DNA of 7,706 nt from Propionibacteriaceae bacterium (GTDB lineage: Bacteria; Actinomycetota; Actinomycetes; Propionibacteriales; Propionibacteriaceae), in contig JAGQUI010000124.1 of the NCBI GenBank assembly GCA_020438595.1, forward strand, positions 1 to 7,706, written 5' to 3'. The notes beneath the pieces are model-generated. The model was given only the letters and a program-made list of their open reading frames with translations. It had not been told where the DNA came from and ran no database searches. The translations under genes and the position numbers were made by a program. Within the stretch, counting starts at the first letter, position 1. Each line of letters begins with the position of its first letter. Below are positions 1 to 4,543 of the stretch, in pieces.

Positions 1-82
1 GCTGGAGATCCGGGCCCGCGTAGCTGGCCTGGTACCGCTTCGACGGCAGCCGCCTCACGTAGCCGAAGCCTCGCCTGCCCAT
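1..82 (-). CDS. Tyrosine-type site-specific integrase, N-terminal fragment (runs off the left edge)
   Basis: Only the first 27 codons are in the window. Reading leftward from ATG at 82-80 gives a peptide starting MGRRGFGYVRRLPSKRYQ and continuing ASYAGPDLQ. This is the usual opening of actinobacterial phage and ICE integrases: a short basic stretch, then the 'R-LPSGRYQARY-GPDG' type beta-strands of the arm-type DNA-binding domain. The start is supported by GGAGG (complement of 88-92) five bases upstream of the ATG. The family catalyses recombination between attP and attB, often at a tRNA 3' end, and the gene lies 168 bases from the 3' end of the tRNA-Arg gene, which fits. The catalytic domain (R-HxxR-Y) is outside the window, so activity cannot be judged. 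The family call rests on the N-terminal pattern plus context; another DNA-binding protein is less likely. Confidence 0.75.
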   Translation of the reverse strand, partial: MGRRGFGYVRRLPSKRYQASYAGPDLQ

Positions 83-115
83 GGCAACCTCCCGAGCGTC
101 CGGGAGCCCCGGCAG

Positions 116-145
116 ATCGCACGTCGTGCGATATACGTGCGATAT
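116..145 (-). promoter_or_regulatory. Operator-like inverted/direct repeat upstream of the integrase gene
   Basis: Three copies of GTGCGAT or its complement are packed here. ATCGCACGT (116-124) and ACGTGCGAT (135-143) form a perfect 9-bp inverted repeat with a 10-base spacer. ATCGCAC (116-122) also pairs with GTGCGAT (126-132) across three bases. GTGCGATAT occurs as a direct repeat at 126-134 and 137-145, an 11-bp period of about one helical turn. On the minus strand the spacer contains TATATC (135-130), a weak -10 candidate about 50 bases upstream of the integrase ATG. The arrangement suits a repressor controlling integrase, or a directionality-factor (Xis) site. The protein that binds is not identifiable from this window. 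Confidence 0.5.
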
Positions 146-249
146 CTCCCGCCACGAGCGACCACTTGTGTTGTCTGGTGATCACTTCAGAGGACTTCTG
201 AGGCTCCGCGTTTGTGCTTGTCAGAAGCATATCTCACGCTCAGGACAGA

Positions 250-295
250 TGGCGACCCCAGCAAGATTCGAACTTGCGACACAAGGTTTAGGAAA
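250..295 (-). other. Predicted attachment site (attL/attR) in the 3' half of tRNA-Arg
   Basis: Integrases of tRNA-targeting elements usually recombine within the stretch from the anticodon or T loop to the tRNA 3' end. The integrase fragment at 1-82 lies on the 3' side of this tRNA and the tRNA remains intact, as expected when the element restores the 3' end. The interval given is the anticodon-to-CCA part and the exact core cannot be fixed here. The partner copy should lie beyond the left edge; I see no second copy in the window. Confidence 0.4.
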
Positions 296-325
296 CCTCT
301 GCTCTATCCCCTGAGCTATGGGGCC
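250..325 (-). tRNA. tRNA-Arg (anticodon CCT)
   Basis: The minus strand folds into a canonical 76-nt cloverleaf. The acceptor stem pairs GGCCCCA (325-319) with TGGGGTC (260-254), with one G-U pair. The D arm is GCTC/GAGC. The anticodon stem is GAGGT/ACCTT around the loop TTCCTAA, giving anticodon CCT, which reads AGG. The T arm is GCAAG/CTTGC around TTCGAAT. The discriminator is G (253) and CCA is encoded at 252-250. AGG is a rare arginine codon in high-GC genomes. No hairpin plus T-tract terminator is visible downstream of the 3' end, consistent with foreign DNA having replaced the native flank there. Confidence 0.96.
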
Positions 326-328
326 CAA

Positions 329-354
329 CCCCCTCGGGGGCGGCAACCAGCGTA
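329..354 (-). promoter_or_regulatory. Candidate tRNA-Arg promoter (-10) and leader hairpin
   Basis: On the minus strand TACGCT (354-349) fits the actinobacterial TAnnnT -10. It would start transcription near 342, about 17 bases before the mature tRNA 5' end. A short leader palindrome, CCCCC-TC-GGGGG (329-340), lies between the start site and the tRNA. No convincing -35 is found at 17-18 bases. A good TTGACA exists further upstream (419-414) but without a matching -10, so this assignment is tentative. Confidence 0.3.
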
Positions 355-481
355 CCGCCTCGATCGTGTCCCCCGGACGGGTGACCGGGTGCTCCTGCAA
401 GGCATGGAAGAGCTGTCAACAGGCTGGGTTTTTGGCCTTTTGAGTTTGTTTTGGGCCTGCGGTCGGATAGAGTCGGTGCCT

Positions 482-554
482 GAGAGTGACGCACGCGATG
501 TTGTCTCCTGGGGGTGGGTAGACGGCTTCAAGCCCTTCGATGTGCGTCACTCTC
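482..554. repeat. 13-bp perfect inverted repeat in the tRNA-Arg / UGPase intergenic region
   Basis: GAGAGTGACGCAC (482-494) and GTGCGTCACTCTC (542-554) are exact reverse complements separated by 47 bases. The stretch lies in the 309-base gene-free interval 326-634. A possible plus-strand -10, TAGAGT (468-473), would put a transcript start near 480, so the repeat would form the base of a stem at the 5' end of a leader RNA. It could equally be two half-operators or a small repetitive element. The rest of 326-634 shows an unusually T-rich tract (429-452) and no convincing coding sequence. Confidence 0.5.
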
Positions 555-600
555 GCTATGTCCGCACACCTCCTCCGGTCTCGGCCCTCCGCCCGCGATG

Positions 601-628
601 GGCCCTGGCAGGGCCTGACCGTTAGCAT
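601..628 (+). promoter_or_regulatory. Leaderless promoter of the UGPase gene with adjacent hairpin
   Basis: TAGCAT (623-628) matches the TAnnnT -10 and is followed by exactly six bases before ATG at 635. Transcription should therefore start at or next to the A of the start codon. No Shine-Dalgarno sequence precedes the ATG, which supports leaderless translation. Just upstream, GGCCCT (601-606) and AGGGCC (610-615) form a 6-bp palindrome with a 3-base centre, over the position a -35 element would occupy. It may be an operator. No recognisable -35 is present. Confidence 0.55.
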
Positions 629-634
629 CGAGCC

Positions 635-1990
635 ATGAGCGAGCCCGCCCTGGACCAGTGCCTGGAGAAGATGCGCACCGCCGGCATCAACTCCGCCGCG
701 ATCGACAACTTCCGCCACTACTGGCAGCTCTGCGCCGCCGGTGCCACCGGCGTGATCCGCGAGGACACCATCCGTCCCCTGCTCGACCCGCCGCGGCTCG
801 ACCAGGTCGAGGTGAGCGAGCCGGACGCCCGCGCCGCCCTGCAGCAGACCGTGATGATCAAGCTGAACGGCGGCCTCGGCACGTCGATGGGCCTGGAGGC
901 GGCCAAGACCCTGCTGCCGGTCCGAGACGGACGCACATTCCTCGACCTGATCGTCGGCCAGGTGCGCTACGCCCGGCAGCGCTACGACGCCCGGCTGCCG
1001 CTGGTGTTCATGGACAGCTTCCGCACCACCGACGACACCCTCGCCCACCTCGCGCGCCACGACGACCTGGCCGTGGCCGGGCTGCCGCTGGACTTCCTGC
1101 AGAACGCCGAGCCGAAGATCCTCGCCGACGGCCTCGGCCCGGTGACCTGGCCGGCTGACCCGAGCCTGGAGTGGTGCCCGCCCGGGCACGGCGACCTCTA
1201 CCCGGCGCTGTGGGGGACGGGCCTGCTGGACGCCCTGATCGATGCCGGCTTCCGGTACGCGTCGGTCGCCAACGGCGACAACCTCGGCGCCGCCCCGAAC
1301 GCGACCCTCGCCGGCTGGTTCGCCGCGTCCGGCGCCCCGTACGCCGCCGAGGTGTGCCCACGCACCGTCAACGACCGCAAGGGCGGCCACCTCGCCGTGC
1401 GGGTCGCGGACGGCCAGCTGATCCTGCGCGACACCGCCCAGACTGCTCCGGAGGAGATGGACTTCTTCACCGACGAGCACCGGCACCCCTACTTCCACGC
1501 GAACAACCTGTGGCTCGACCTGGTCCAGGTGCGGGACATCCTCCGCGAGCGCAACGGCGTCCTCGGGCTGCCCCTGATCCGCAACGAGAAGACCGTCGAC
1601 CCCGGCGAGCCCACCTCGCCGAAGGTCATCCAGCTCGAGAGCGCGATGGGTGCGGCGATCGAGGTGTTCCCCGGCGCGACCGCGATCGCCGTCGGCCGGG
1701 ACCGGTTCCTGCCGGTCAAGACCACCAACGAGCTGATGCTGCTGCGCTCGGACGTGTTCGACCTGGGCGAGGACGGCCGGCTGCACAGCCGGGTGGACCG
1801 GATCCCCGAGGTCGACCTGGGCGGCGCCTACAAGCTGATCGACGACTTCGACCGGCTGGTGCCCGTCGTGCCGTCGCTGCGGGAGGCTGAGGCGCTGCGG
1901 GTACGCGGGGAGTGGATCTTCGACGCCCCCGCCGCGGTGGTCGGCGTGGTCGACCTCGCGGACGCGGGCAGCCCGCAGCACTACCGGTGA
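635..1990 (+). CDS. UTP-glucose-1-phosphate uridylyltransferase, UDPGP family (EC 2.7.7.9)
   Basis: A 451-residue cytosolic enzyme that makes UDP-glucose and pyrophosphate from UTP and glucose-1-phosphate, supplying glycans and trehalose/glycogen pathways. It belongs to the eukaryotic-type UDPGP family, not the shorter bacterial GalU family. Visible landmarks are the nucleotide-binding loop KLNGGLGTSMG (residues 76-86), WCPPGHGDLYPAL (180-192), NGDNLGA (213-219), RTVNDRKGGHLA (243-254), HANNLW (289-294), NEKTVDP (317-323), QLESAMGAAIEVF (333-345) and GRDRFLPVKTTNEL (354-367). These cover the sugar and uracil sites in family order. Length is near that of other UDPGP proteins and the gene looks intact. 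The ATG at 635 is chosen because a -10 box lies six bases upstream and no in-frame alternative has a ribosome site. The stop overlaps the next gene's start. Confidence 0.95.
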   Translation: MSEPALDQCLEKMRTAGINSAAIDNFRHYWQLCAAGATGVIREDTIRPLLDPPRLDQVEVSEPDARAALQQTVMIKLNGGLGTSMGLEAAKTLLPVRDGRTFLDLIVGQVRYARQRYDARLPLVFMDSFRTTDDTLAHLARHDDLAVAGLPLDFLQNAEPKILADGLGPVTWPADPSLEWCPPGHGDLYPALWGTGLLDALIDAGFRYASVANGDNLGAAPNATLAGWFAASGAPYAAEVCPRTVNDRKGGHLAVRVADGQLILRDTAQTAPEEMDFFTDEHRHPYFHANNLWLDLVQVRDILRERNGVLGLPLIRNEKTVDPGEPTSPKVIQLESAMGAAIEVFPGATAIAVGRDRFLPVKTTNELMLLRSDVFDLGEDGRLHSRVDRIPEVDLGGAYKLIDDFDRLVPVVPSLREAEALRVRGEWIFDAPAAVVGVVDLADAGSPQHYR

Positions 1991-2349
1991 GCGCACGCTG
2001 GCAGGCCGCCCTCGGACAGGCGCTGACGGGTGTGGAGTTGCCGCTGCCGGAGCCGGGGGCGCCCGATCCCGCGGCGCTCGTCGCCGATCTCGCCGCGCAC
2101 GGCTGGCCCGGTGACCGGATCGCCGGCCATGCCCGCGCGGAGGCGGCGGCCGAGCGGCCGTGGCCGCATCCCGTCCCCGCGGAACTGCGCGCGGGCTGCG
2201 GCGCGGCACAGTTCGCCGCCGCACTCACCCGCGTCCGGGAGGCGCTCGGCCTGAGCACGCTCGAGACCCTCCCGCCGTCCCCGCCGCGCCGGCTCACCGC
2301 CGACGAGGTGCGCCTGCTGCGGGAGGTGCCGCCGCACCACGTCGGCTGA
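1987..2349 (+). CDS. Hypothetical protein, translationally coupled to the UGPase
   Basis: A 120-residue protein I do not recognise. The chosen start is GTG at 1987-1989, which overlaps the UGPase stop in a GTGA, the usual sign of translational coupling. The frame stays open upstream, inside the UGPase gene, but the residues there are Arg/Gly-rich shadow. The product is rich in Ala, Pro, Leu and Arg, starts SARWQAALGQAL, has Trp at about residues 5, 50 and 69, one Cys, and a helix-prone segment AAQFAAALTRVREALGL, then a Pro-rich linker and LTADEVRLLREV near the C-terminus. There is no signal peptide, membrane segment or catalytic motif. The context suggests a small accessory of the UGPase, but function is unknown. 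Clean termination before the intergenic repeat favours a real gene. Confidence 0.6.
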   Translation: MSARWQAALGQALTGVELPLPEPGAPDPAALVADLAAHGWPGDRIAGHARAEAAAERPWPHPVPAELRAGCGAAQFAAALTRVREALGLSTLETLPPSPPRRLTADEVRLLREVPPHHVG

Positions 2350-2358
2350 ACCCGGCGT

Positions 2359-2436
2359 TGTCGCGATCTGGCCACTCGCGCCGTCCCACCCGTCCCATCC
2401 GTCCCACTCCGGCCACTGCGTGGCCAGATGGCGACA
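2359..2436. repeat. Palindromic intergenic element with 9-bp tandem core
   Basis: The arms TTGTCGCGATCTGGCCAC (starting 2358; paired part 2359-2375) and GTGGCCAGATGGCGACA (2420-2436) are reverse complements over 17 positions with one mismatch (2365/2430). Between them lie three tandem copies of CCGTCCCA(C/T) at 2381-2407. The unit occupies the gap between the unknown gene and the terminator it shares with convergent mscL. Size, symmetry and placement between convergent genes suggest a REP- or MITE-like dispersed element. No second copy is in the window, so dispersal is inference. Confidence 0.55.
2381..2407. repeat. Three 9-bp tandem repeats (CCGTCCCAY)
   Basis: CCGTCCCAC (2381-2389), CCGTCCCAT (2390-2398) and CCGTCCCAC (2399-2407) follow each other without spacer, with one base change. 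They form the loop of the palindromic element around them. They may be a replication-slippage product or protein-binding iterations. Confidence 0.8.
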
Positions 2437-2450
2437 GCCCGGGCACGACA

Positions 2451-2480
2451 AAGCCCCCGCGACCGCCATCGCGGGGGCTT
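2451..2480. terminator. Stem-loop terminator between convergent genes
   Basis: AAGCCCCCGCGA (2451-2462) and TCGCGGGGGCTT (2469-2480) form a perfect 12-bp GC-rich stem with a 6-base loop. It begins 13 bases past the mscL stop on the minus strand, where the stem ends in GGGGGCTTT. The T-tract is short, as is common in actinomycetes. It also lies downstream of the plus-strand UGPase pair and probably serves both directions. Confidence 0.85.
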
Positions 2481-2492
2481 CGCCGCTGCTGC

Positions 2493-2852
2493 CTACTTCT
2501 TCGCGAGCAGGTCGCGGATCTCGGCGAGCAGTTCCTCCTGGGTCGGGGCGCCGGGCTCGTCCGCCGCGGGCTCCTCCTTCGCCTTCTTGATCGCCTCGTA
2601 CGGCCGGACGATGCCGAAGTAAAGCACGGCGGCCATGATCACGAACGACACGACAGCGGTGATGAAGACGCCGACGTTGATCGGGCCGATGGCGACGGTG
2701 CTGAAGTCCGGATTGCCGCCGATCAGGCCGATGATGTCCATGATGATCTTCGTGAACGACTCCACGACGGCGCCGAACGATGCTCCGAGAATGAACGCGA
2801 TCGCGATGTCGAGCAGGTTCCCGCGCATCAGGAAATCTTTGAAGCCTGCCAT
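2493..2852 (-). CDS. mscL: Large-conductance mechanosensitive channel MscL
   Basis: A 119-residue inner-membrane channel protein that assembles as a pentamer and opens under membrane tension to release solutes during hypo-osmotic shock. The N-terminal amphipathic helix GFKDFLMRGN (residues 3-12) matches the family signature. TM1 spans about 14-42 with the Gly/Ala/Val-rich pore-lining face (FILGASFGAVV), followed by a short periplasmic loop (GGNPDFSTV). TM2 spans about 62-84. The C-terminal charged bundle ends in EELLAEIRDLLAKK, also typical. Length is normal for the shorter actinobacterial forms. The ATG at 2852 is preceded by AAGGAG (complement of 2860-2865) seven bases away. The gene is the last of the minus-strand group, 52 bases after the SAF protein, and ends at the 12-bp stem-loop. 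Confidence 0.97.
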   Translation of the reverse strand: MAGFKDFLMRGNLLDIAIAFILGASFGAVVESFTKIIMDIIGLIGGNPDFSTVAIGPINVGVFITAVVSFVIMAAVLYFGIVRPYEAIKKAKEEPAADEPGAPTQEELLAEIRDLLAKK

Positions 2853-2859
2853 ATAAAAA

Positions 2860-2891
2860 CTCCTTCTGGGTGGTTGGCGAGTGTCACCCTA
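2860..2891 (-). promoter_or_regulatory. Candidate mscL -10 and ribosome-binding site
   Basis: On the minus strand TAGGGT (2891-2886) fits TAnnnT and would start RNA near 2880, leaving a leader of about 28 bases that contains AAGGAG (2865-2860). The -10 overlaps an imperfect 8-bp hairpin (2883-2900). No clear -35 is visible. mscL may have its own start here or simply be read through from upstream. Confidence 0.3.
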
Positions 2892-2904
2892 AAGGGGGAC
2901 AAGC

Positions 2905-3513
2905 TCAATGCAGCGCGAAACTCACTGATGAGACGGATGCCGCCGCGGAGATCTGCGCTGCCTGCGTAGAATTCACCTCCAGCAGCACCAGCGCCGGCTC
3001 ACCGCCACCGAGCAGTCCGCCGTCGCCCGCTGTCGGGATCGCGACCACCCGGACGTCCGCGGCCACCACACCGAACTCCGAGCCGCCGGTGGTGGGGCCG
3101 AGCACGTCGATGCGGCTGCCCACCCGGAGCAGGGCGACCGCGGACGCCTCGCCGAACCGCACGGGCAGGGCGACGTGCCCCGCGGCGACCTGGCCCTCGC
3201 CACCCAACAGCGCGGACGCGGTGAGCGTGGCTCGCGCCGGCACGTCGACCACGGTGGTGCTTCCGACCACCGCGTCGATCGCGGCGAACGCCCCGTCGGC
3301 CACGAATTCAGCAGGAGCCTGCACCAGGGCCAGGTCGTCGGCGGTCACCGTGGCGCCGCCGGGAATCGTGCGGGTGGCGATCACCACCGGAATTCCCGGC
3401 CCTGCGCGGGCCGTGAGCGCATTCAGCCCGGCCAGCACGGCAACGGCGACGAACAGCGCCGCGAACGTGCGGCGGTGCCAGCGGAAGGCGCGACGTATCG
3501 AAAGGAGGTTCAC
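2905..3513 (-). CDS. Membrane-anchored SAF-domain protein (CpaB/RcpC-like)
   Basis: A 202-residue protein with a basic N-terminus (RRAFRWHRR), one membrane segment at about residues 19-36 (FAALFVAVAVLAGLNALTA), and an extracytoplasmic region. Residues ~41-105 form a SAF domain: the pattern IPVVIATRTIPGGATVTADDL followed by VVGSTTVVDVPARATLTASAL is the fold found in CpaB/FlgA-type proteins. Residues ~115-200 resemble the RcpC/CpaB C-terminal part (ALPVRF-VALLRVGSRIDVLGP and a closing SVSFAL). The family is known for Flp-pilus assembly, but no pilus genes are nearby; this is a stand-alone SAF protein as in related actinobacterial loci, and its role is unknown. Start: GTG at 3513. AAGATT six bases upstream is a weak -10, hinting at leaderless expression, since no Shine-Dalgarno is present. 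The exact start is the least certain part. Confidence 0.85.
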   Translation of the reverse strand: MNLLSIRRAFRWHRRTFAALFVAVAVLAGLNALTARAGPGIPVVIATRTIPGGATVTADDLALVQAPAEFVADGAFAAIDAVVGSTTVVDVPARATLTASALLGGEGQVAAGHVALPVRFGEASAVALLRVGSRIDVLGPTTGGSEFGVVAADVRVVAIPTAGDGGLLGGGEPALVLLEVNSTQAAQISAAASVSSVSFALH

Positions 3514-3563
3514 ATGGTGAATCTTCGGAAGCGACCGCCGGAAACGGTCACCCGTCCACAGGC

Positions 3564-3866
3564 TCAGGCCGCGCTGGACGCCCCTGTGGATGACGTGGAG
3601 CCCGACGCGGCCTTCGAATCGGCCTTCGGCTCGGGCTTCGCGCTCTCCGCCGACCCTCCGGCGGGCTTGGCCGCGTTCGTGCGGCCCTTGCTGCGGTTGT
3701 CCGTGGCGTAGAACCCGGAACCCTTGAACACCACGCCCACGGCGTTGAAGACCTTGCGCAGGTTGCCGTCGCACTCGGGGCAGTCGGTGAGCGGATCGTC
3801 GGTGAACTTCTGGACGGCCTCCAGCTCCGTGTCGCATGACGTGCAGCGGTACTGGTAGGTCGGCAT
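3564..3866 (-). CDS. FmdB-family zinc-ribbon protein
   Basis: A 100-residue protein of the FmdB regulatory-protein family. The N-terminus MPTYQYRCTSCDTELEAVQ begins the single zinc ribbon. Its four ligands are Cys8, Cys11, Cys29 and Cys32 (CTSC and CPEC), followed by the family features LRKVFNAVGVVFKGSGFYATD (residues 36-56). From about residue 65 the tail is low-complexity, rich in Lys, Ala, Ser and Gly and probably disordered. The family name comes from a proposed regulator of formamidase/amidase genes; the molecular role is poorly defined and I infer only zinc binding. The ATG at 3866 is preferred over the in-frame GTG at 3872: AGGAGGT (complement of 3871-3877) sits five bases before the ATG and overlaps the GTG. 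A good -10 inside a palindrome precedes it. Confidence 0.93.
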   Translation of the reverse strand: MPTYQYRCTSCDTELEAVQKFTDDPLTDCPECDGNLRKVFNAVGVVFKGSGFYATDNRSKGRTNAAKPAGGSAESAKPEPKADSKAASGSTSSTGASSAA

Positions 3867-3889
3867 GGTCACCTCCTGCGGATCCGTGG

Positions 3890-3910
3890 GCTGGCGGAAT
3901 TGTAGCCAGC
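3890..3910 (-). promoter_or_regulatory. fmdB promoter -10 enclosed in a palindromic operator
   Basis: On the minus strand TACAAT (3904-3899) is one base from the sigma-70 TATAAT consensus. It lies 33 bases before the fmdB ATG, leaving room for a leader of about 26 bases with a strong Shine-Dalgarno. It is flanked symmetrically by GCTGGC (3910-3905) and GCCAGC (3895-3890), a perfect 6-bp inverted repeat with a 9-base centre. A dimeric repressor bound here would cover the -10. No clear -35 is seen. Confidence 0.55.
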
Positions 3911-3938
3911 GGTGAGTGGAACCCCGAAATCGGGCCGG

Positions 3939-4526
3939 CTATTCCACGTCCACGCGGCGTCGCTCGGTGACCAGGACGTGGACGGATCGGTCCCACGCCT
4001 CGGTCGGCACGTCCGCGAGCACCTCGTCGTCGAAGAGCAGCAGGCCCAGCCGTGCCGCCGGCGACGCCCAGGCCAGGGCGCGGTCGTACCAGCCACCGCC
4101 GGCGCCGAGCCGGCGTCCGTCCGGGGTGCCGGCGAGGCCCGGCAGCCACACCCACTGCGCCTCGCCGAGCGCTTCCGGGCCGAAGACGGGACCGGTGGGG
4201 GCAGGGATCCCGAGCGGGCCGGGCGCCAGGTCGTCCGGACCCGTGTACCAGGCCCACCCGGGCTCGCGGCGCAGCACCGGCAGCAGCACGCCCACCTCGG
4301 CCAGCCTCAGCTGCTCGATCAGGTCGGCGGTGGCGGGCTCGTCCGGCCGCGCCACGTACGCGGCGACCACACCGGCGCCCGCGCAGGCGGCCAGCGCCCG
4401 CACCGTCCGCGCGTCGTCGCCGGCCGGATCGACCGTCCGCGCCTGCCTGGCGGCCCGCAGCCGGGTACGCAACTCTGCCTTCGATCGGCTGGCTCGCGGC
4501 TGGCCTACCGGGCCCTCGGAGGTCAC
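3939..4526 (-). CDS. 5-formyltetrahydrofolate cyclo-ligase (5,10-methenyltetrahydrofolate synthetase, EC 6.3.3.2)
   Basis: A 195-residue cytosolic enzyme that uses ATP to convert 5-formyl-THF to 5,10-methenyl-THF, returning stored folate to one-carbon metabolism. The N-terminal SKAELRTRLRAAR (residues 15-27) matches the family's K-x2-LR-x3-L-x2-R helix. The C-terminal ATP/substrate motif is GTPDGRRLGAGGGWYDR (133-149), equivalent to the usual D-x-GxRLGxGGGYYDR, followed by ADVPTEAWD (171-179) and VLVTE (184-188). Length is normal. The start is GTG at 4526: TACGAT lies six bases upstream on the minus strand and there is no Shine-Dalgarno, indicating a leaderless transcript. The gene diverges from the moeA-like gene across 17 bases and is the first of four same-strand genes. 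Confidence 0.93.
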   Translation of the reverse strand: MTSEGPVGQPRASRSKAELRTRLRAARQARTVDPAGDDARTVRALAACAGAGVVAAYVARPDEPATADLIEQLRLAEVGVLLPVLRREPGWAWYTGPDDLAPGPLGIPAPTGPVFGPEALGEAQWVWLPGLAGTPDGRRLGAGGGWYDRALAWASPAARLGLLLFDDEVLADVPTEAWDRSVHVLVTERRRVDVE

Positions 4527-4543
4527 GGACTTATCGTAAGCGC
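4527..4543. promoter_or_regulatory. Bidirectional leaderless promoter with overlapping -10 boxes
   Basis: The 17-base gap holds TTATCGTAA (4531-4539). On the plus strand TATCGT (4532-4537) plus six bases leads to ATG at 4544. On the minus strand TACGAT (4538-4533) plus six bases leads to GTG at 4526. Both boxes match TAnnnT and overlap by five bases on opposite strands. Predicted start sites coincide with the two start codons, 18 bases apart, the spacing typical of symmetric divergent promoters. No -35 is recognisable on either side. Confidence 0.65.

Noticed and set aside
187..229. Integrase arm-type sites (TCAGA/TCTGA and TGCTT/AAGCA short palindromes)
   Set aside because: Arms of five bases are expected by chance in this length and do not repeat a common motif.
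414..419. Minus-strand TTGACA as tRNA -35
   Set aside because: A perfect hexamer, but no TAnnnT lies 16-19 bases downstream, and it is too far from TACGCT (354-349) to pair with it.
212..625. Plus-strand frame across the tRNA and intergenic region
   Set aside because: It crosses the tRNA gene antisense, its residue pattern there is the familiar false 'SKIRTCDTRF' reading of tRNA complements, and it has no ribosome site.
416..2224. Long minus-strand open frame opposite the UGPase
   Set aside because: It is the high-GC shadow of the UGPase: Arg/Ala/Gly/Val-rich with no family pattern, while the plus strand shows all UDPGP motifs in order.
3917..3945. Terminator after 5-FCL
   Set aside because: Only a 5-bp CCCGA/TCGGG hairpin with a 2-base loop and no T-tract; too weak to call.
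2905..4257. One long minus-strand protein containing the SAF domain
   Set aside because: The part upstream of 3513 overlaps fmdB and 5-FCL in another frame and is shadow; only the C-terminal 202 residues carry family features.
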